Source: Clostridia bacterium
GTDB lineage: Bacteria; Bacillota; Clostridia; UBA1381; UBA9506
DNA: 64,000 nt
Assembly: GCA_017416855.1 (NCBI GenBank)
Contig: JAFQAZ010000021.1
Span: 1 to 64,000, forward strand
Direction: 5' to 3'
The notes beneath the pieces were generated by a model. It was not told where the DNA came from, did not search any database, and worked only from the letters and a program-made list of their open reading frames with translations. A program made the position numbers and the translations under genes. This document shows, piece by piece, positions 9,361 through 19,212 of this stretch. Each line of letters opens with the position of its first letter. Positions within the stretch are counted from its first letter, which is position 1.

Positions 9361-10782
9361 TTACATTGATTGATAAATGGCTAAATATTGCATCGCGGCA
9401 TTTTGCCAGCTGAAGTCTGTTTCCATATTATTTCGAATCACTTTTTTCAGTTCCGGTTTTTTCTCATAGTAAAAATATAAGGCTCTGTCAACAGCATCCA
9501 GCATGTCATGAGCATTATAGCTTTTAAAGGTAAAGCCTCTGCCCTCGCCTGTTTCAGGATTAATGGGCCATACCGTATCTTTCAAGCCACCGGTTTCCCG
9601 CACAATGGGAATGGTGCCGTATCGCATGGCAATCATTTGGGAAAGACCGCACGGCTCGCTCTTTGAAGGCATTAAAAACAGGTCTGCCCCTGCATAAATC
9701 TTGCTGGCGAGTTCAGAATTAAAGCAAATATTGGCACTCACCCTACCGGGATATTGAGCTGCAAGGCCACGGAACAGATTTTCATATTCTGCATCTCCTG
9801 TGCCAAGCACCACCAGTTGCATTCTCCGCTCCATCATTTCGTGACAAACATACTGCACCAAATCAAGGCCTTTATGCCCTACCAAACGGCTGATCATAGC
9901 CACAATAGGGGCTTCTTCATCTTGTTCTAAGCCTAACTGCTCGCGCAGTTTGCGCTTGCTGATTTTCTTGCCGCCCATTGCTTTAATGCTGTATTTATGA
10001 AACAGATGTACATCCTTTTGCGGGTTAAACAAATCTGCATCAATGCCGTTGGTGATACCGCAGAATTTATACGAAACACCTGACAGAACACTACTCATTT
10101 CCTTACCGTAATACGGTGTTTTCAGTTCTTCAGCATAGCTTTGCGAAACTGTTGTCACCTTATCGGCAAGACAAATAGCCGAAAACATAAAATTCAGGCA
10201 ACCATCATAGGCCACATCAGCCAGTTGGCTTTCTGAAATGCCCAACACCTCTCCTGCAAAGGAAAAAGGTGCCTGCCCCTGATATTCTATGTTATGTATG
10301 GTAAACATAGTCTTCAGGGAACCATAAGCCGGAATCTGCCGATAAAAATGTTTTAAAAACAAGGGAATGAGTGCACATTGCCAGTCATTGGCATGGATGA
10401 CATCCGGCATAAAATCAATATGCTGGAGCATTTCCAGAACTGCCTTGGAAAAATAAGCATAGCGTTCCCCGTCATCATAATGGCCGTACACCGAATCTCT
10501 GAAAAAGTAGTATTCGTTATCAATGAAATAATAGGTCACTTCGCCGCACTTTTGCCGGAATACGCCGGCATACACCTGACGCCAGGCAAGAGGCACCGAA
10601 AAATCGAAAAGGAACTCCATTTCGGTTACATATTTTTCTTTAATACTTTTATAAAGTGGCAGAACAACGGCCACTTCTTCACCTTTAGCCGCCAGTTCCT
10701 TTGGCAGGGCATAAGCCACATCGCCCAGACCGCCAATTTTAATATAGGGTGCGGCCTCCGCCGCTGCGAACAAAATTTTCAA
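9361..10782 (-). CDS. glgA: Glycogen synthase (ADP-glucose type)
   Basis: 473 residues, a GT5 glycosyltransferase with the N-terminal ADP-glucose-binding motif KIGGLGDV and the C-terminal segment MPSKSEPCGLSQMIAMRYG. It transfers glucose from ADP-glucose to the growing alpha-1,4-glucan. The start is TTG (10782-10780), preceded by a strong GGAGG (10793-10797). The substrate is supplied by the products of glgC and glgD just upstream. Confidence 0.96.
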   Translation of the reverse strand: MKILFAAAEAAPYIKIGGLGDVAYALPKELAAKGEEVAVVLPLYKSIKEKYVTEMEFLFDFSVPLAWRQVYAGVFRQKCGEVTYYFIDNEYYFFRDSVYGHYDDGERYAYFSKAVLEMLQHIDFMPDVIHANDWQCALIPLFLKHFYRQIPAYGSLKTMFTIHNIEYQGQAPFSFAGEVLGISESQLADVAYDGCLNFMFSAICLADKVTTVSQSYAEELKTPYYGKEMSSVLSGVSYKFCGITNGIDADLFNPQKDVHLFHKYSIKAMGGKKISKRKLREQLGLEQDEEAPIVAMISRLVGHKGLDLVQYVCHEMMERRMQLVVLGTGDAEYENLFRGLAAQYPGRVSANICFNSELASKIYAGADLFLMPSKSEPCGLSQMIAMRYGTIPIVRETGGLKDTVWPINPETGEGRGFTFKSYNAHDMLDAVDRALYFYYEKKPELKKVIRNNMETDFSWQNAAMQYLAIYQSM

Positions 10783-10803
10783 ATTTGGTTTCCTCCTTCA
10801 GTA

Positions 10804-11916
10804 TTACACAACCTTACCTTTGCCGATGATAATCTGATGCGCCGGAGCGCCCATCATAACACGGCCGCTTTGTATGGTAACATCCTTATCACAAATGGTA
10901 TAATCCAGTTCTACATTGTCTTCAATAATGGTATCCTGCATTAAAATGCAGTTTCTGATTTTAGCACCCTTGCCCACCTTTACACCACGGAACAAAATAG
11001 AATTTTCTACTTCGCCTTCAATTTCGCAGCCGTCGGCAATCAGGCTGTTTTTCAAACAGCAGCCCTGCGTATAACGGGTGGGAACCTCGTCACGGATTTT
11101 AGTGTAAATCGGCCCGCAGCGGAAGAACATTTCCTCACGAACAGACTTATCAAGCAATGCCATATTGGCCTCAAAGTAACGAGCCACGTTATCAATCCGC
11201 AAAATGTTCCCCTGAAACTCTAAGTTATGAATATTTAACAGATTGCATTTTGCCTGCAGAATTTCCCGTTCAAAGTCCACTAAATTATAGGAATTGGCTT
11301 CGTGTAGAAGTTCCAGCAAAAACTCGCGTTTTAAAATATACATACCAATGCCGCAGTTTTCCACGCCGGGGATACCGTAATGCATCAGCACATCTACCAC
11401 ACGACCGTCAAAGTCAGACCGAACCACCATATCCTTCACATCATCGTGACCGGTGATTTTTTCTTTTTTGGTAATCATACTGATCTGTGCGCCGGATTTA
11501 ACGTGGAGCTTTAACAGATGCCGGTAATCAATGTTACAGATGATGTTGGAATCAGCAAGCAACACATATTCCTCATTAGAACGCTCTAAGAACCGTCTTG
11601 CGCCCCACAGTGCTTCGATTTTGCCACGATATACGCTTTTTTGTCCAGTGCCGAAGGGCGGCAGGATAAATAAACCGTCTACCTTTCTGTCCAAATCCCA
11701 TTCTTTACCGCTTCCCAAGTGGTCCATTAAGGATTGGTAATTCTGCTTGGTAATCACACCGACATTGGAAATGCCGGAATTCACCATATTGGAAAGCACA
11801 AAGTCAATCAGGCGATAGCGGCCACCGTAGGGAATTGATGCTAACGTTCTGTGGCTTGAAATATCGCCTAAACGATCATCATATATATTCGAAAAAATAA
11901 TACCCATCATTTTCAT
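10804..11916 (-). CDS. glgD: Glucose-1-phosphate adenylyltransferase, GlgD subunit
   Basis: About 370 residues, homologous to GlgC, but the N-terminal nucleotide-binding loop is replaced (IIFSNIYDDRLGD in place of [10 protein letters not shown]), as expected of the modulatory GlgD subunit. A left-handed beta-helix follows near the C-terminus (hexapeptide-like SILFRGVKVGKGAKIRNC). In Bacillus and relatives GlgC and GlgD form a heterotetramer more active than GlgC alone. Start ATG 11916 follows GGAGG with normal spacing; the upstream extension to 11940 has no comparable site. It lies 16 bases after glgC. Confidence 0.93.
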   Translation of the reverse strand: MKMMGIIFSNIYDDRLGDISSHRTLASIPYGGRYRLIDFVLSNMVNSGISNVGVITKQNYQSLMDHLGSGKEWDLDRKVDGLFILPPFGTGQKSVYRGKIEALWGARRFLERSNEEYVLLADSNIICNIDYRHLLKLHVKSGAQISMITKKEKITGHDDVKDMVVRSDFDGRVVDVLMHYGIPGVENCGIGMYILKREFLLELLHEANSYNLVDFEREILQAKCNLLNIHNLEFQGNILRIDNVARYFEANMALLDKSVREEMFFRCGPIYTKIRDEVPTRYTQGCCLKNSLIADGCEIEGEVENSILFRGVKVGKGAKIRNCILMQDTIIEDNVELDYTICDKDVTIQSGRVMMGAPAHQIIIGKGKVV

Positions 11917-11932
11917 AAGTGCCGCCTCCTTC

Positions 11933-13090
11933 CTACACAACCGTACCGGTTATTTTTTTATGTTCGGGAATAACCGTAATTTCAAGGCTTTCATCCGGGG
12001 AAGGTTTTTTCCCTACCATAGCGCCTTCTTCAATCACGGCTCCCTGCCCCACAATGGCATATTGCACTGTGGCGCCTTTTTTCACTGTTACACCGGGAAG
12101 CAAAACAGAGGATATAACCTGTGCACCGGCTTCAATCACACAATCGCTGGAAACAACAGAAGAATGTACATATCCTGCCACATTGCATCCCTTGGTGATA
12201 ATGGATTCCGAAAGCTCTGCCCCCTCTGCTACATAGGTCGGCGGACCTTCATAGTTACGGGCATAGATACGTAAATCGTCATCATCAGAATACAGGCCAC
12301 AGGCAGGATTCAGCATATCCATATTGGCTTCCCACAAGCTCTCGGTGGTACCAACATCCTTCCAGTAACCGGAAAACTCCCAGGCATACAGCCGTTTGTT
12401 ATCCTTCAGCATAGCCGGAATGACATTTTTCCCAAAATCGTGAGCTGATTTTTCTGACTTATCGTCTTCTGTTAAGTATTTCTTCAACACGTCCCAGCTA
12501 AAGACATAAACACCCATTGAGGCCTTTGTGCTCTTTGGCTTTTTGGGTTTTTCTTCAAACTCGGTAATCCTGCCTTCGGCATCTGTGCTTAAAATGCCGA
12601 AACGAGTTGCTTCCTCCCAGGATACATCAATCACCGCAATGGTACAATCGGCTTCATGTTCTTCGTGGAAGTTCACCAGCTTGCTGTAATCCATTTTATA
12701 AATGTGGTCACCGGATAAAATCACAACATAACCGGGATTATACCGTTCAATGAATTTAATGTTCTGAAAAATGGCATTGGCAGTACCTTCATACCAGGAC
12801 TTGGAATTAATCTTGGTGTAAGGCTGCAGAATGTGGACACCACCACGGTTTCTGTCTAAGCCCCAGGGCTGTCCGTTCCCAATATAGTCATTGAGCTCCA
12901 ATGGCTTATACTGAGTTAACACACCCACCGTATCAATGCCGGAATTCACACAGTTAGACAAGGTAAAATCGATGATTCTGTACTTTCCGCCAAAGGGTAC
13001 TGCAGGTTTTGCAATATGCCGGGTAAGTGAGCCTAAGCGGCTTCCCTGACCGCCGGCCAAGAGCATGGCTATGCTTTTCTTTCTGCTCAT
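11933..13090 (-). CDS. glgC: Glucose-1-phosphate adenylyltransferase (ADP-glucose pyrophosphorylase)
   Basis: 385 residues, with the pyrophosphorylase loop [10 protein letters not shown] near residue 12, [15 protein letters not shown], the substrate motif [15 protein letters not shown], and a C-terminal beta-helix. It makes ADP-glucose from glucose-1-phosphate and ATP, the committed step of bacterial glycogen synthesis. Its ATG overlaps the glgB stop by four bases (ATGA), with AAGGAG inside the end of glgB. Confidence 0.97.
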   Translation of the reverse strand: MSRKKSIAMLLAGGQGSRLGSLTRHIAKPAVPFGGKYRIIDFTLSNCVNSGIDTVGVLTQYKPLELNDYIGNGQPWGLDRNRGGVHILQPYTKINSKSWYEGTANAIFQNIKFIERYNPGYVVILSGDHIYKMDYSKLVNFHEEHEADCTIAVIDVSWEEATRFGILSTDAEGRITEFEEKPKKPKSTKASMGVYVFSWDVLKKYLTEDDKSEKSAHDFGKNVIPAMLKDNKRLYAWEFSGYWKDVGTTESLWEANMDMLNPACGLYSDDDDLRIYARNYEGPPTYVAEGAELSESIITKGCNVAGYVHSSVVSSDCVIEAGAQVISSVLLPGVTVKKGATVQYAIVGQGAVIEEGAMVGKKPSPDESLEITVIPEHKKITGTVV

Positions 13091-15024
13091 AATTTCTCCT
13101 TTAGCTCCTTTCTCTTAACTCTCATATTTTTAATCTCATAAAATGCGGCAGACATGGGGGCCACCGTAATGGCAACACTCTGATCATAATTATGAAACGG
13201 AATCATCTCCGTTGCCACCTGCTTTTGTTTAATGCCCTCGCCACCGTATTTTTTATCATCGGTAAATAACAATCGCCGCAAACGGGATGGTTTTGGTAAT
13301 CCTATACGGTATTCCTCCCGACAGACAGGCGAAAAATTGAACACACACAAAATTTCGTGACCTTTTTTATCCCGACGGATAAAGGCCAGAACGTTCTGCT
13401 GGTAATCATCTGTTACCAGCCACAAGAATCCGTCCCAACCGCTATCAATTTCCCAGAAGGGCGGATTGTTTATATATAAATGATTCATATCCCGGATACA
13501 ATCCCGGAATTTCTGATGATATTCATAATCCAAAAGCACCCAATCCAACTCTTTTTGATAATTCCATTCAATGAACTGGGCAAACTCATCTCCCATAAAC
13601 AGCAGTTTTTTGCCGGGGTGCGCCATCTGATATGCCAAAAAGGCACGCAAATTAGCAAATTTCTGTTCATAAGGTCCCGGCATTTTGTTAATAAGAGAGC
13701 ATTTGCCGTGAACCGTTTCATCATGGGATAAAGGCAGAATATAATTCTCCGAAAAGGCATAGGTCATGGAAAACGTCAGCTGATGATGTACACCGCTCCT
13801 GAAAAATGGGTCTTTGGACATATAGGACAAAGCATCATTCATCCAACCCATATTCCACTTGAACAAAAAGCCCAGACCGCCATCTTCTATCGGTTTGGTC
13901 ACCATGGGCCAGGCGGTAGACTCCTCTGCTATCATCAAAACCGAAGGAAACGCACCAAAGGCCGCTTTGTTCAGCTTTTGCAAAAAGGCAACCGCGCCCA
14001 GGTTTTCGCGACCCCCATATTGATTCGGGCGCCAGGCACCGTCACGACGGCCATAATCCAGATATAACATAGAAGCCACCGCATCCACGCGAATGCCGTC
14101 GATATGGTACTGCTCTAAGAAAAACAGGGCATTGGAAATTAAAAAGGATTGTACTTCGCCCCGTTCATAATCAAAAATGCGGGTTCCCCAATCAGGATGC
14201 TCATTTTTAAGGGGATCGGCATATTCATAGCAACAGCTGCCGTCGAATTCATAAAGTCCCATTTCATCCTTGGGAAAATGCGCCGCCACCCAATCGATAA
14301 TCACGCCAATACCGGCCTTGTGACATTCATTCACAAAATGCATAAAATCGTGAGGCGTGCCATACCTGGCTGTAGGTGCGTAATAACCTGTGACCTGATA
14401 TCCCCAGGAGCCGTCATAAGGATATTCACTAACAGGCAAAAGCTCAATATGGGTATAGCCCATATCCAATACATAAGGAATCAGTTCTTCTGCCAGTTTT
14501 CGATAATTAAAAAAGGCACCGTCAGCAAACCGTCGCCATGAGCCGGCGTGAACTTCATACACGTTCATGGGGCTCTCCAGAATGTTCTGACTGCCTCGTT
14601 TTTGCAAATAACGATCATCTGACCAAGTAAAACCGGAAAGTTCATACAGCTTTGTAGCTGTACCGGGACGGGTTTCAAAGTGAAAACCGTACGGGTCTGC
14701 CTTCAGGTGAATATTACCGGCCTGGGTTTCCACAGAAAATTTATATAAATCAAAAGTTGAAAGACCTTCGGCCACCACTTCCCAAATGCCACCATAGGAC
14801 ACTTTAGACATAGGATGAGCATCTCTGTCCCAGTCATTGAAATCACCAACAACCGAAACACTTTTGGCACATGGTGCCCACACTCTGAACACATAACGGC
14901 CATCACCAAGACAATGTGCACCCATAAATCGATACGCGTGGAAATTCTCGCCACGGTGAAACAAATCGAATTCTTCGGTTGTGGATAATGCATGTTCTGT
15001 AACTACTGCTTGTTGTTTTGTCAT
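13087..15024 (-). CDS. glgB: 1,4-alpha-glucan branching enzyme
   Basis: About 645 residues: N-terminal CBM48-type domain ([22 protein letters not shown]), then a GH13 barrel with [23 protein letters not shown] (nucleophile Asp), AEESTAWP (acid/base Glu) and LSHDE. It introduces alpha-1,6 branches into glycogen. The ATG at 15024 with AAAGGAC upstream is preferred over the ATG at 15048, which has no ribosome binding site. First gene of the glgBCDAP-GH13 operon. Confidence 0.96.
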   Translation of the reverse strand: MTKQQAVVTEHALSTTEEFDLFHRGENFHAYRFMGAHCLGDGRYVFRVWAPCAKSVSVVGDFNDWDRDAHPMSKVSYGGIWEVVAEGLSTFDLYKFSVETQAGNIHLKADPYGFHFETRPGTATKLYELSGFTWSDDRYLQKRGSQNILESPMNVYEVHAGSWRRFADGAFFNYRKLAEELIPYVLDMGYTHIELLPVSEYPYDGSWGYQVTGYYAPTARYGTPHDFMHFVNECHKAGIGVIIDWVAAHFPKDEMGLYEFDGSCCYEYADPLKNEHPDWGTRIFDYERGEVQSFLISNALFFLEQYHIDGIRVDAVASMLYLDYGRRDGAWRPNQYGGRENLGAVAFLQKLNKAAFGAFPSVLMIAEESTAWPMVTKPIEDGGLGFLFKWNMGWMNDALSYMSKDPFFRSGVHHQLTFSMTYAFSENYILPLSHDETVHGKCSLINKMPGPYEQKFANLRAFLAYQMAHPGKKLLFMGDEFAQFIEWNYQKELDWVLLDYEYHQKFRDCIRDMNHLYINNPPFWEIDSGWDGFLWLVTDDYQQNVLAFIRRDKKGHEILCVFNFSPVCREEYRIGLPKPSRLRRLLFTDDKKYGGEGIKQKQVATEMIPFHNYDQSVAITVAPMSAAFYEIKNMRVKRKELKEKL

Positions 15025-15145
15025 ATCACATCGTCCTTTATCTTTCATGAAAAGCGCACAAATATATATGTATGCAAAAACATCTTTAATTATACCTAAA
15101 TGCCTTTTAAAACGAGAAAATCTCTACATTATATACTCATTTATA

Positions 15146-15174
15146 ATGTTATCACAAATCCTGTTCCATGTCAA
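15146..15174 (-). promoter_or_regulatory. SigA promoter of the glycogen operon
   Basis: Minus strand: -35 TTGACA (15169-15174), 17-base spacer, -10 TAACAT (15146-15151). The leader to glgB would be about 115 bases; no obvious attenuator or riboswitch is visible in it. Confidence 0.8.
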
Positions 15175-15238
15175 CGGAAAGGCTTTGAAATAAAAACCAA
15201 AAAAAGGCTATAGTTTTTGTATATATTTTATAAATATT

Positions 15239-16318
15239 TTAATTTTTATTATTATTTTTTGAGCTTGATGCACAAAAAACACAAGAAAAAATAACCAAAA
15301 TACAGCCCAAACAGGATATCCCCTCTAAAACCGGCTGCCAAGGCTGAATTTCATCCATAACGGCAAAAACGGAAATGGTTTCCAAAAAAACATAAGGATA
15401 AGCAAAAAAGGCAATTAAAGCTGAAAAAACACCGTGGAGTACCTTTCCCCTGATATACGTTTTAAAACATATATCTGTTCCCTGCAACATCCCTTTGGCC
15501 TGCATCATAACGCACAAACCGCCAAAACCAAGCAAGCCGGCAACCATGCTCACCATAAGCCGCGCTGGAAAGCCGGACCGAACCAACCCAAAGCAACCGG
15601 AAGTCACCTCCGTAATTCCCCGGATAACGAGTAGCCATTCCTGCGGCAAAAAAGCTTCTGCAAAAGGCAATAAACACGCCATGATGGCAGAAAACAGCAA
15701 AATGTAGCCACACACCATAAGCACGCTGTCTATCCCTGCCGCTACGACTGCCGCAAAGCTCTTTTCAGCTGTGGTCTGCCTACTGACAACACTGCCCGTC
15801 ATCCGTTGAGATTGCCCACCGTAAAACCGAAAACAAATGCCCACCAACAAGGCGCAAATGGCATGAACAACGTAAAGAAACATACCCACTTTTCCATTAC
15901 CAAACATCCCTGCTCCAACCGCACCAATAACAAATAATGGCCCAGAATTATTGCAAAAGGGAAGCAAGCGCTCTGCCTCAGTTTTGCTGATATTCCCGTT
16001 TTTATACAGCTCTGCTGTCACTTTCGCTCCCATAGGATAGCCGCTGATTAGACCAATGACCAAGCTCAGCGCCCCGGCTCCACCAACATTAAACAACGGT
16101 TTCATTATGACAGAAAGCCACCCGGCACATCGTTCGGCAAAACCACCGGAAAGAAGCAGACCGGATAAAACAAAGAAAGGAAATAGCGATGGAATAACCG
16201 TTCTGTAACAAAGCACCATTGCCTCTCCCACCGCCGGCAACACCCGTTCGGACTGAACCGCCAGCAAGCAAAGAAGCAGTAAAACCGTTATGCTCCATAT
16301 TTTTTTCCTCAACCACAT
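15239..16318 (-). CDS. ylbJ: Sporulation integral membrane protein YlbJ
   Basis: About 359 residues, strongly hydrophobic with roughly eight membrane segments and Gate/nucleoside-recognition-type motifs: VIPSLFPFFVLSGLL near residue 42, SGYPMGAKVTAEL near 95, and LLPFCNNSGPLFVIG near 118, all typical of YlbJ and SpmA/SpmB relatives. In Bacillus subtilis YlbJ is mother-cell specific and needed for heat-resistant spores. The frame opens GTG-ATG at 16321; the ATG at 16318 was taken. Head to head with yqfC, leaving about 70 bases for two promoters. Confidence 0.88.
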   Translation of the reverse strand: MWLRKKIWSITVLLLLCLLAVQSERVLPAVGEAMVLCYRTVIPSLFPFFVLSGLLLSGGFAERCAGWLSVIMKPLFNVGGAGALSLVIGLISGYPMGAKVTAELYKNGNISKTEAERLLPFCNNSGPLFVIGAVGAGMFGNGKVGMFLYVVHAICALLVGICFRFYGGQSQRMTGSVVSRQTTAEKSFAAVVAAGIDSVLMVCGYILLFSAIMACLLPFAEAFLPQEWLLVIRGITEVTSGCFGLVRSGFPARLMVSMVAGLLGFGGLCVMMQAKGMLQGTDICFKTYIRGKVLHGVFSALIAFFAYPYVFLETISVFAVMDEIQPWQPVLEGISCLGCILVIFSCVFCASSSKNNNKN

Positions 16319-16391
16319 CACATTCTTTCTAAACTGTCTTTAGTAATGAATATGTGAAAAAGAGCATAAAAATAACATACGAGGTGATTAT

Positions 16392-16664
16392 GTGAAACAT
16401 AAAAAGAACCGCGCACAGCAAGTGGCCAATCTGCTGGACCTTCCTCTTGATATGGTTGCCGATGTGCCTCGGATGATTATGAATGACAACAAAGAACTGA
16501 CCATAGAAAACTATAAATATATTGAGGGATATGAACCGGAGGAAATCCGTTTGAGGAGCAAACAACACCGCATAACGGTTTCCGGCCAGGAACTGCAGAT
16601 TGTTGCCATTACCAACGAAGAAATTTTAATCCGCGGTATCATCAACAGCTTGTCCATCATCTGA
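16392..16664 (+). CDS. yqfC: Sporulation protein YqfC
   Basis: 90 residues in the YqfC pattern: VANLLDLPLDMVADVPRM at the N-terminus and a small beta-rich domain (ENYKYIEGYEPEEIRLRSKQHRITVSGQ). In Bacillus it is a SigE-dependent, poorly understood sporulation protein. GTG start at 16392 with GAGGTG just upstream. It lies 13 bases before yqfD, the conserved order in spore formers. Confidence 0.92.
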   Translation: MKHKKNRAQQVANLLDLPLDMVADVPRMIMNDNKELTIENYKYIEGYEPEEIRLRSKQHRITVSGQELQIVAITNEEILIRGIINSLSII

Positions 16665-16677
16665 AAGGAGTTACCAT

Positions 16678-17871
16678 ATGCAGTTGACGCGTTTGTTTTA
16701 TTTCCTTCGCGGTTATCTGGTTATTACCGTCAGCGGTCAGTACCCCGAACGGTTTTTAAATGTCTGCGCAGGTCGGCGCATTTTTATCTGGAATGTTTTT
16801 TCACACTCTGATCGGTTGCTCAGATGTTGTATCAGTATTCGTGGCTTTCGTTTATTGCCGCCCATTGTCAAAAAAACCGGCGTACAGATTAAAATTATAG
16901 AAAAACGCGGTTTTCCCATTTGGATCAAACGTGCCAGAAAAAGAAAATGGTTTGCTGCAGGGCTTCTGCTCTGTGTGTTATGTACCATTTGTATCAATCA
17001 ATTTGTGTGGAAAATAGAAATACAAGGCTGTAACAGCGTATCCACCGCTTACATCAAAGAAAATCTGGCAGAATGCGGATTAAAGGTAGGCTCCTTCCGC
17101 CCCTTTTTAGACGAGAAAAGAATTCAGACAAAAATGCTCCTGGCCGTACCGGAGCTTTCCTGGTTGTGGGTGGATAAACACGGTTCAAAAGTAAATGTGG
17201 AGATTAAAGAGCGTGTTTTGCCGCCGGATATGGTAGACCCCAATGACTTTTGCCATCTGATTGCATCAAAGGACGGTGTGATTGATTCAATGGTCATTAC
17301 AAGCGGAGAGCCCGTCGTTGCACCGGGCGATACGGTTCGCAAGGGTGACCTTTTGGTCAGCGGACTTCTGCTCAGCGAAAAAGATGTAGAGCCAAGGCAG
17401 GTTCCGTCAGAAGGCACCGTATATGCCCGGGTATGGTACGAACAGACCAAAGCCTATTCCCTTTGGGTGCCAAATACTTCTGAAACCGGACAAAGAGTAA
17501 AAAAAACAACTCTCCGTCTGTTTGGTTTAAACATTCCCTTATATCGCAATGCTATGCCAAATTTCAACGAATACAGTACTCTCACAAAAGACCATAAACT
17601 GAATCTTTTTGGTTTTCAGCCGGGAATCGGTCTTTCCACCGTAACCTATACGGAGCTGCATACCGCTTACGAAAAATCTACGGTGGAAAGCGTGGTGCAA
17701 AGTAGCGGAAGAGAATTACTCTCTGCCATTGACGAAATGGCCTCTCCGGACTCCTCCTGCACCGAAAGCCGTACAGACTATGTCATCATAGATGAAGACA
17801 CCATAGAAGTTACCGTAATTGCCGAATATCTTGAAAACATTGCAGAAAAAGTCAGAGTTGCAAAAGAATAG
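16678..17871 (+). CDS. yqfD: Sporulation protein YqfD
   Basis: 397 residues: an N-terminal cytoplasmic region (RGYLVITVSGQYPERFLN), one membrane helix near residues 90-108 (WFAAGLLLCVLCTICINQF), then an extracytoplasmic part with ELSWLWVDKHGSKVNVEIKER and a KGDLLVSG lipoyl-like turn, as in YqfD/SpoIV-associated proteins. It is required for sporulation; the homologue is made in the mother cell and works with YqfC in an unknown way. Start ATG 16678 follows AAAGGAG. It is normally followed by phoH (ybeZ), which is absent here. Confidence 0.92.
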   Translation: MQLTRLFYFLRGYLVITVSGQYPERFLNVCAGRRIFIWNVFSHSDRLLRCCISIRGFRLLPPIVKKTGVQIKIIEKRGFPIWIKRARKRKWFAAGLLLCVLCTICINQFVWKIEIQGCNSVSTAYIKENLAECGLKVGSFRPFLDEKRIQTKMLLAVPELSWLWVDKHGSKVNVEIKERVLPPDMVDPNDFCHLIASKDGVIDSMVITSGEPVVAPGDTVRKGDLLVSGLLLSEKDVEPRQVPSEGTVYARVWYEQTKAYSLWVPNTSETGQRVKKTTLRLFGLNIPLYRNAMPNFNEYSTLTKDHKLNLFGFQPGIGLSTVTYTELHTAYEKSTVESVVQSSGRELLSAIDEMASPDSSCTESRTDYVIIDEDTIEVTVIAEYLENIAEKVRVAKE

Positions 17872-18066
17872 TCAGCATTTCTCCTGATGTTTATCACTAT
17901 GGCAGCTTTCTTTCTCAAAAGAGAACGCATCCAAAGAAAAACAAGATTCTTTTTTCTCGCAGTGACAATTGTTTTCCTTGCTTTTCCTTCTGCCGCACAA
18001 ACAATGAAGTTCTGTTTCCATAGCATCAAGACTTTTCAAAAAAGAGCACCAGATTCCTTTCAACAT
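17872..18066 (-). CDS. Possible small cysteine-rich protein (64 residues)
   Basis: The minus strand has an ATG at 18066 behind GAGGGG and runs 64 codons to TGA, with eight Cys and four His, including HCLC (21-24) and CHC (34-36). Codon choice looks like that of the neighbouring genes. Against it: the ribosome binding site lies in the terminator stem after the SGNH gene, no family is recognised, and the region also has an open frame on the other strand. If real, a metal-binding or disulfide-rich microprotein. Treat as tentative. Confidence 0.35.
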   Translation of the reverse strand: MLKGIWCSFLKSLDAMETELHCLCGRRKSKENNCHCEKKESCFSLDAFSFEKESCHSDKHQEKC

Positions 18067-18067
18067 A

Positions 18068-18118
18068 AAAACCCCTCACAGAACAGTTCTTACTTCATAC
18101 TATTCTGTAAGGGGTTTA
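18068..18118. terminator. Terminator downstream of the SGNH hydrolase pair
   Basis: An imperfect stem pairs 18069-18086 with 18100-18117 (AAACCCCT/AGGGGTTT outer, ACAGAA/TTCTGT inner) around a 13-base loop. It lies directly after the minus-strand SGNH gene, whose stop is at 18122, and can also stop plus-strand transcripts from yqfD. Confidence 0.7.
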
Positions 18119-18121
18119 TTG

Positions 18122-19189
18122 TTACAGTTTAAGTGCTTCTCGCAAAGCAGGCTCAATGGCTTTTGTCATTAAGTAAAAGCCTAAATCTGTAGGATGGGTG
18201 CGGTCAGCCGTTGGATATTCATAGCCCACTTCTTTGAAAAATTCCATACCGTCTACAAAATAAACATTTTTATCGCCCTGAGCCCGAGCGTTTAAATAGG
18301 TTTGCTTCACCATATCGCGACGCTCGATATCCAGATCATAATTCTCAATTTTTCCAAAGGGTTTGCTGATGATAATCACCGGCAAATCAGGATGTTGTTC
18401 GCGGATAATTTTAAAAAATGGTTCGTGAGTTTTGCGCAGATGTTCAATGTTGGGTGCATTGTGGTCGTAGTCCATCACAAAGCAGGATAAATCCAGCTTA
18501 GCAATCCACTCTGCCCACTCCGGCTCACCCAAAGCATTGCCAGAAAAGCCTAAGTTAATCAGTTCTGCATCGGCAATAGCTGCAAGCAACGGTGCATGAC
18601 CATTAGACGGACGAGATGCACAGGCCCCCTGAGTAACGGAAGAACCGTAAAATAAAATGGGTTTTTCTGTTTTGTGAGCCGGTGCTTTTTCCACCTTTGA
18701 GCCTTTCACCAAGCCAATTTCAAGCCATTCAATGCCCGCATAGGTGGGCATATAAATTCTGTATTCATGCATACCATCGCGCAGGTAGCAGGAATATTCA
18801 AAATCAAATTTTTCTGCACAAGCATCTGCCGCACTCTTCTGGAAATTCATCACCAGAACGTTTTTGCTGTTCTCCCACATCATCACATCAAAACCGCTTT
18901 GACCGGATGGCGGTGTGCGGGGTGAGGGCACAAAAGGAATATAACGCCCTTTAAGCATAATGGCTTCACTATCAGTACAGAAACGGATGACACCGCCGGA
19001 AGAATGCTTCAAAAGACGTGCCACCTCCGGACTGACCTCAAGTTCATCCGGCAACCTTCGATAGGGCTTTTCGTTGATGTCTTCCCAGGGAAAGCCTTCC
19101 AAAGTCAACTCTTGTGGCGTGAACATCAGAAACTCAACGCCTTCAACTTTTGTTACAGCAAAGTTTTTATCTAATGTTGCTAAATCCAT
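18122..19189 (-). CDS. SGNH/GDSL-type hydrolase with N-terminal beta-domain (copy 2)
   Basis: 355 residues, no signal peptide. The N-terminal half looks like a beta-sandwich; the C-terminal half is an SGNH hydrolase: FYGSSVTQG (about residue 180) carries the nucleophile Ser, LGFSGNALG gives the Gly block, and DRTHPTDLGFYLM near the C-terminus gives the Asp/His pair. Such enzymes deacylate carbohydrates or act as esterases; the substrate is unknown. It lies 23 bases after a paralogue of nearly equal length and is followed by a terminator. Confidence 0.85.
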   Translation of the reverse strand: MDLATLDKNFAVTKVEGVEFLMFTPQELTLEGFPWEDINEKPYRRLPDELEVSPEVARLLKHSSGGVIRFCTDSEAIMLKGRYIPFVPSPRTPPSGQSGFDVMMWENSKNVLVMNFQKSAADACAEKFDFEYSCYLRDGMHEYRIYMPTYAGIEWLEIGLVKGSKVEKAPAHKTEKPILFYGSSVTQGACASRPSNGHAPLLAAIADAELINLGFSGNALGEPEWAEWIAKLDLSCFVMDYDHNAPNIEHLRKTHEPFFKIIREQHPDLPVIIISKPFGKIENYDLDIERRDMVKQTYLNARAQGDKNVYFVDGMEFFKEVGYEYPTADRTHPTDLGFYLMTKAIEPALREALKL

Positions 19190-19212
19190 GTGTACTCATC
19201 CTTTTCTGTCAA

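Noticed and set aside
16319-16391. SigE-type promoter for yqfC (CATACGAG at 16375-16382)
   Set aside because: The -10-like sequence is adjacent to the ribosome binding site, leaving no room for a transcription start before it.
17887-18132. 81-codon plus-strand frame with a signal-peptide-like hydrophobic stretch
   Set aside because: The frame runs through the terminator and into the SGNH gene; no ribosome binding site, and the hydrophobic stretch is the complement of an A-rich coding-like region.
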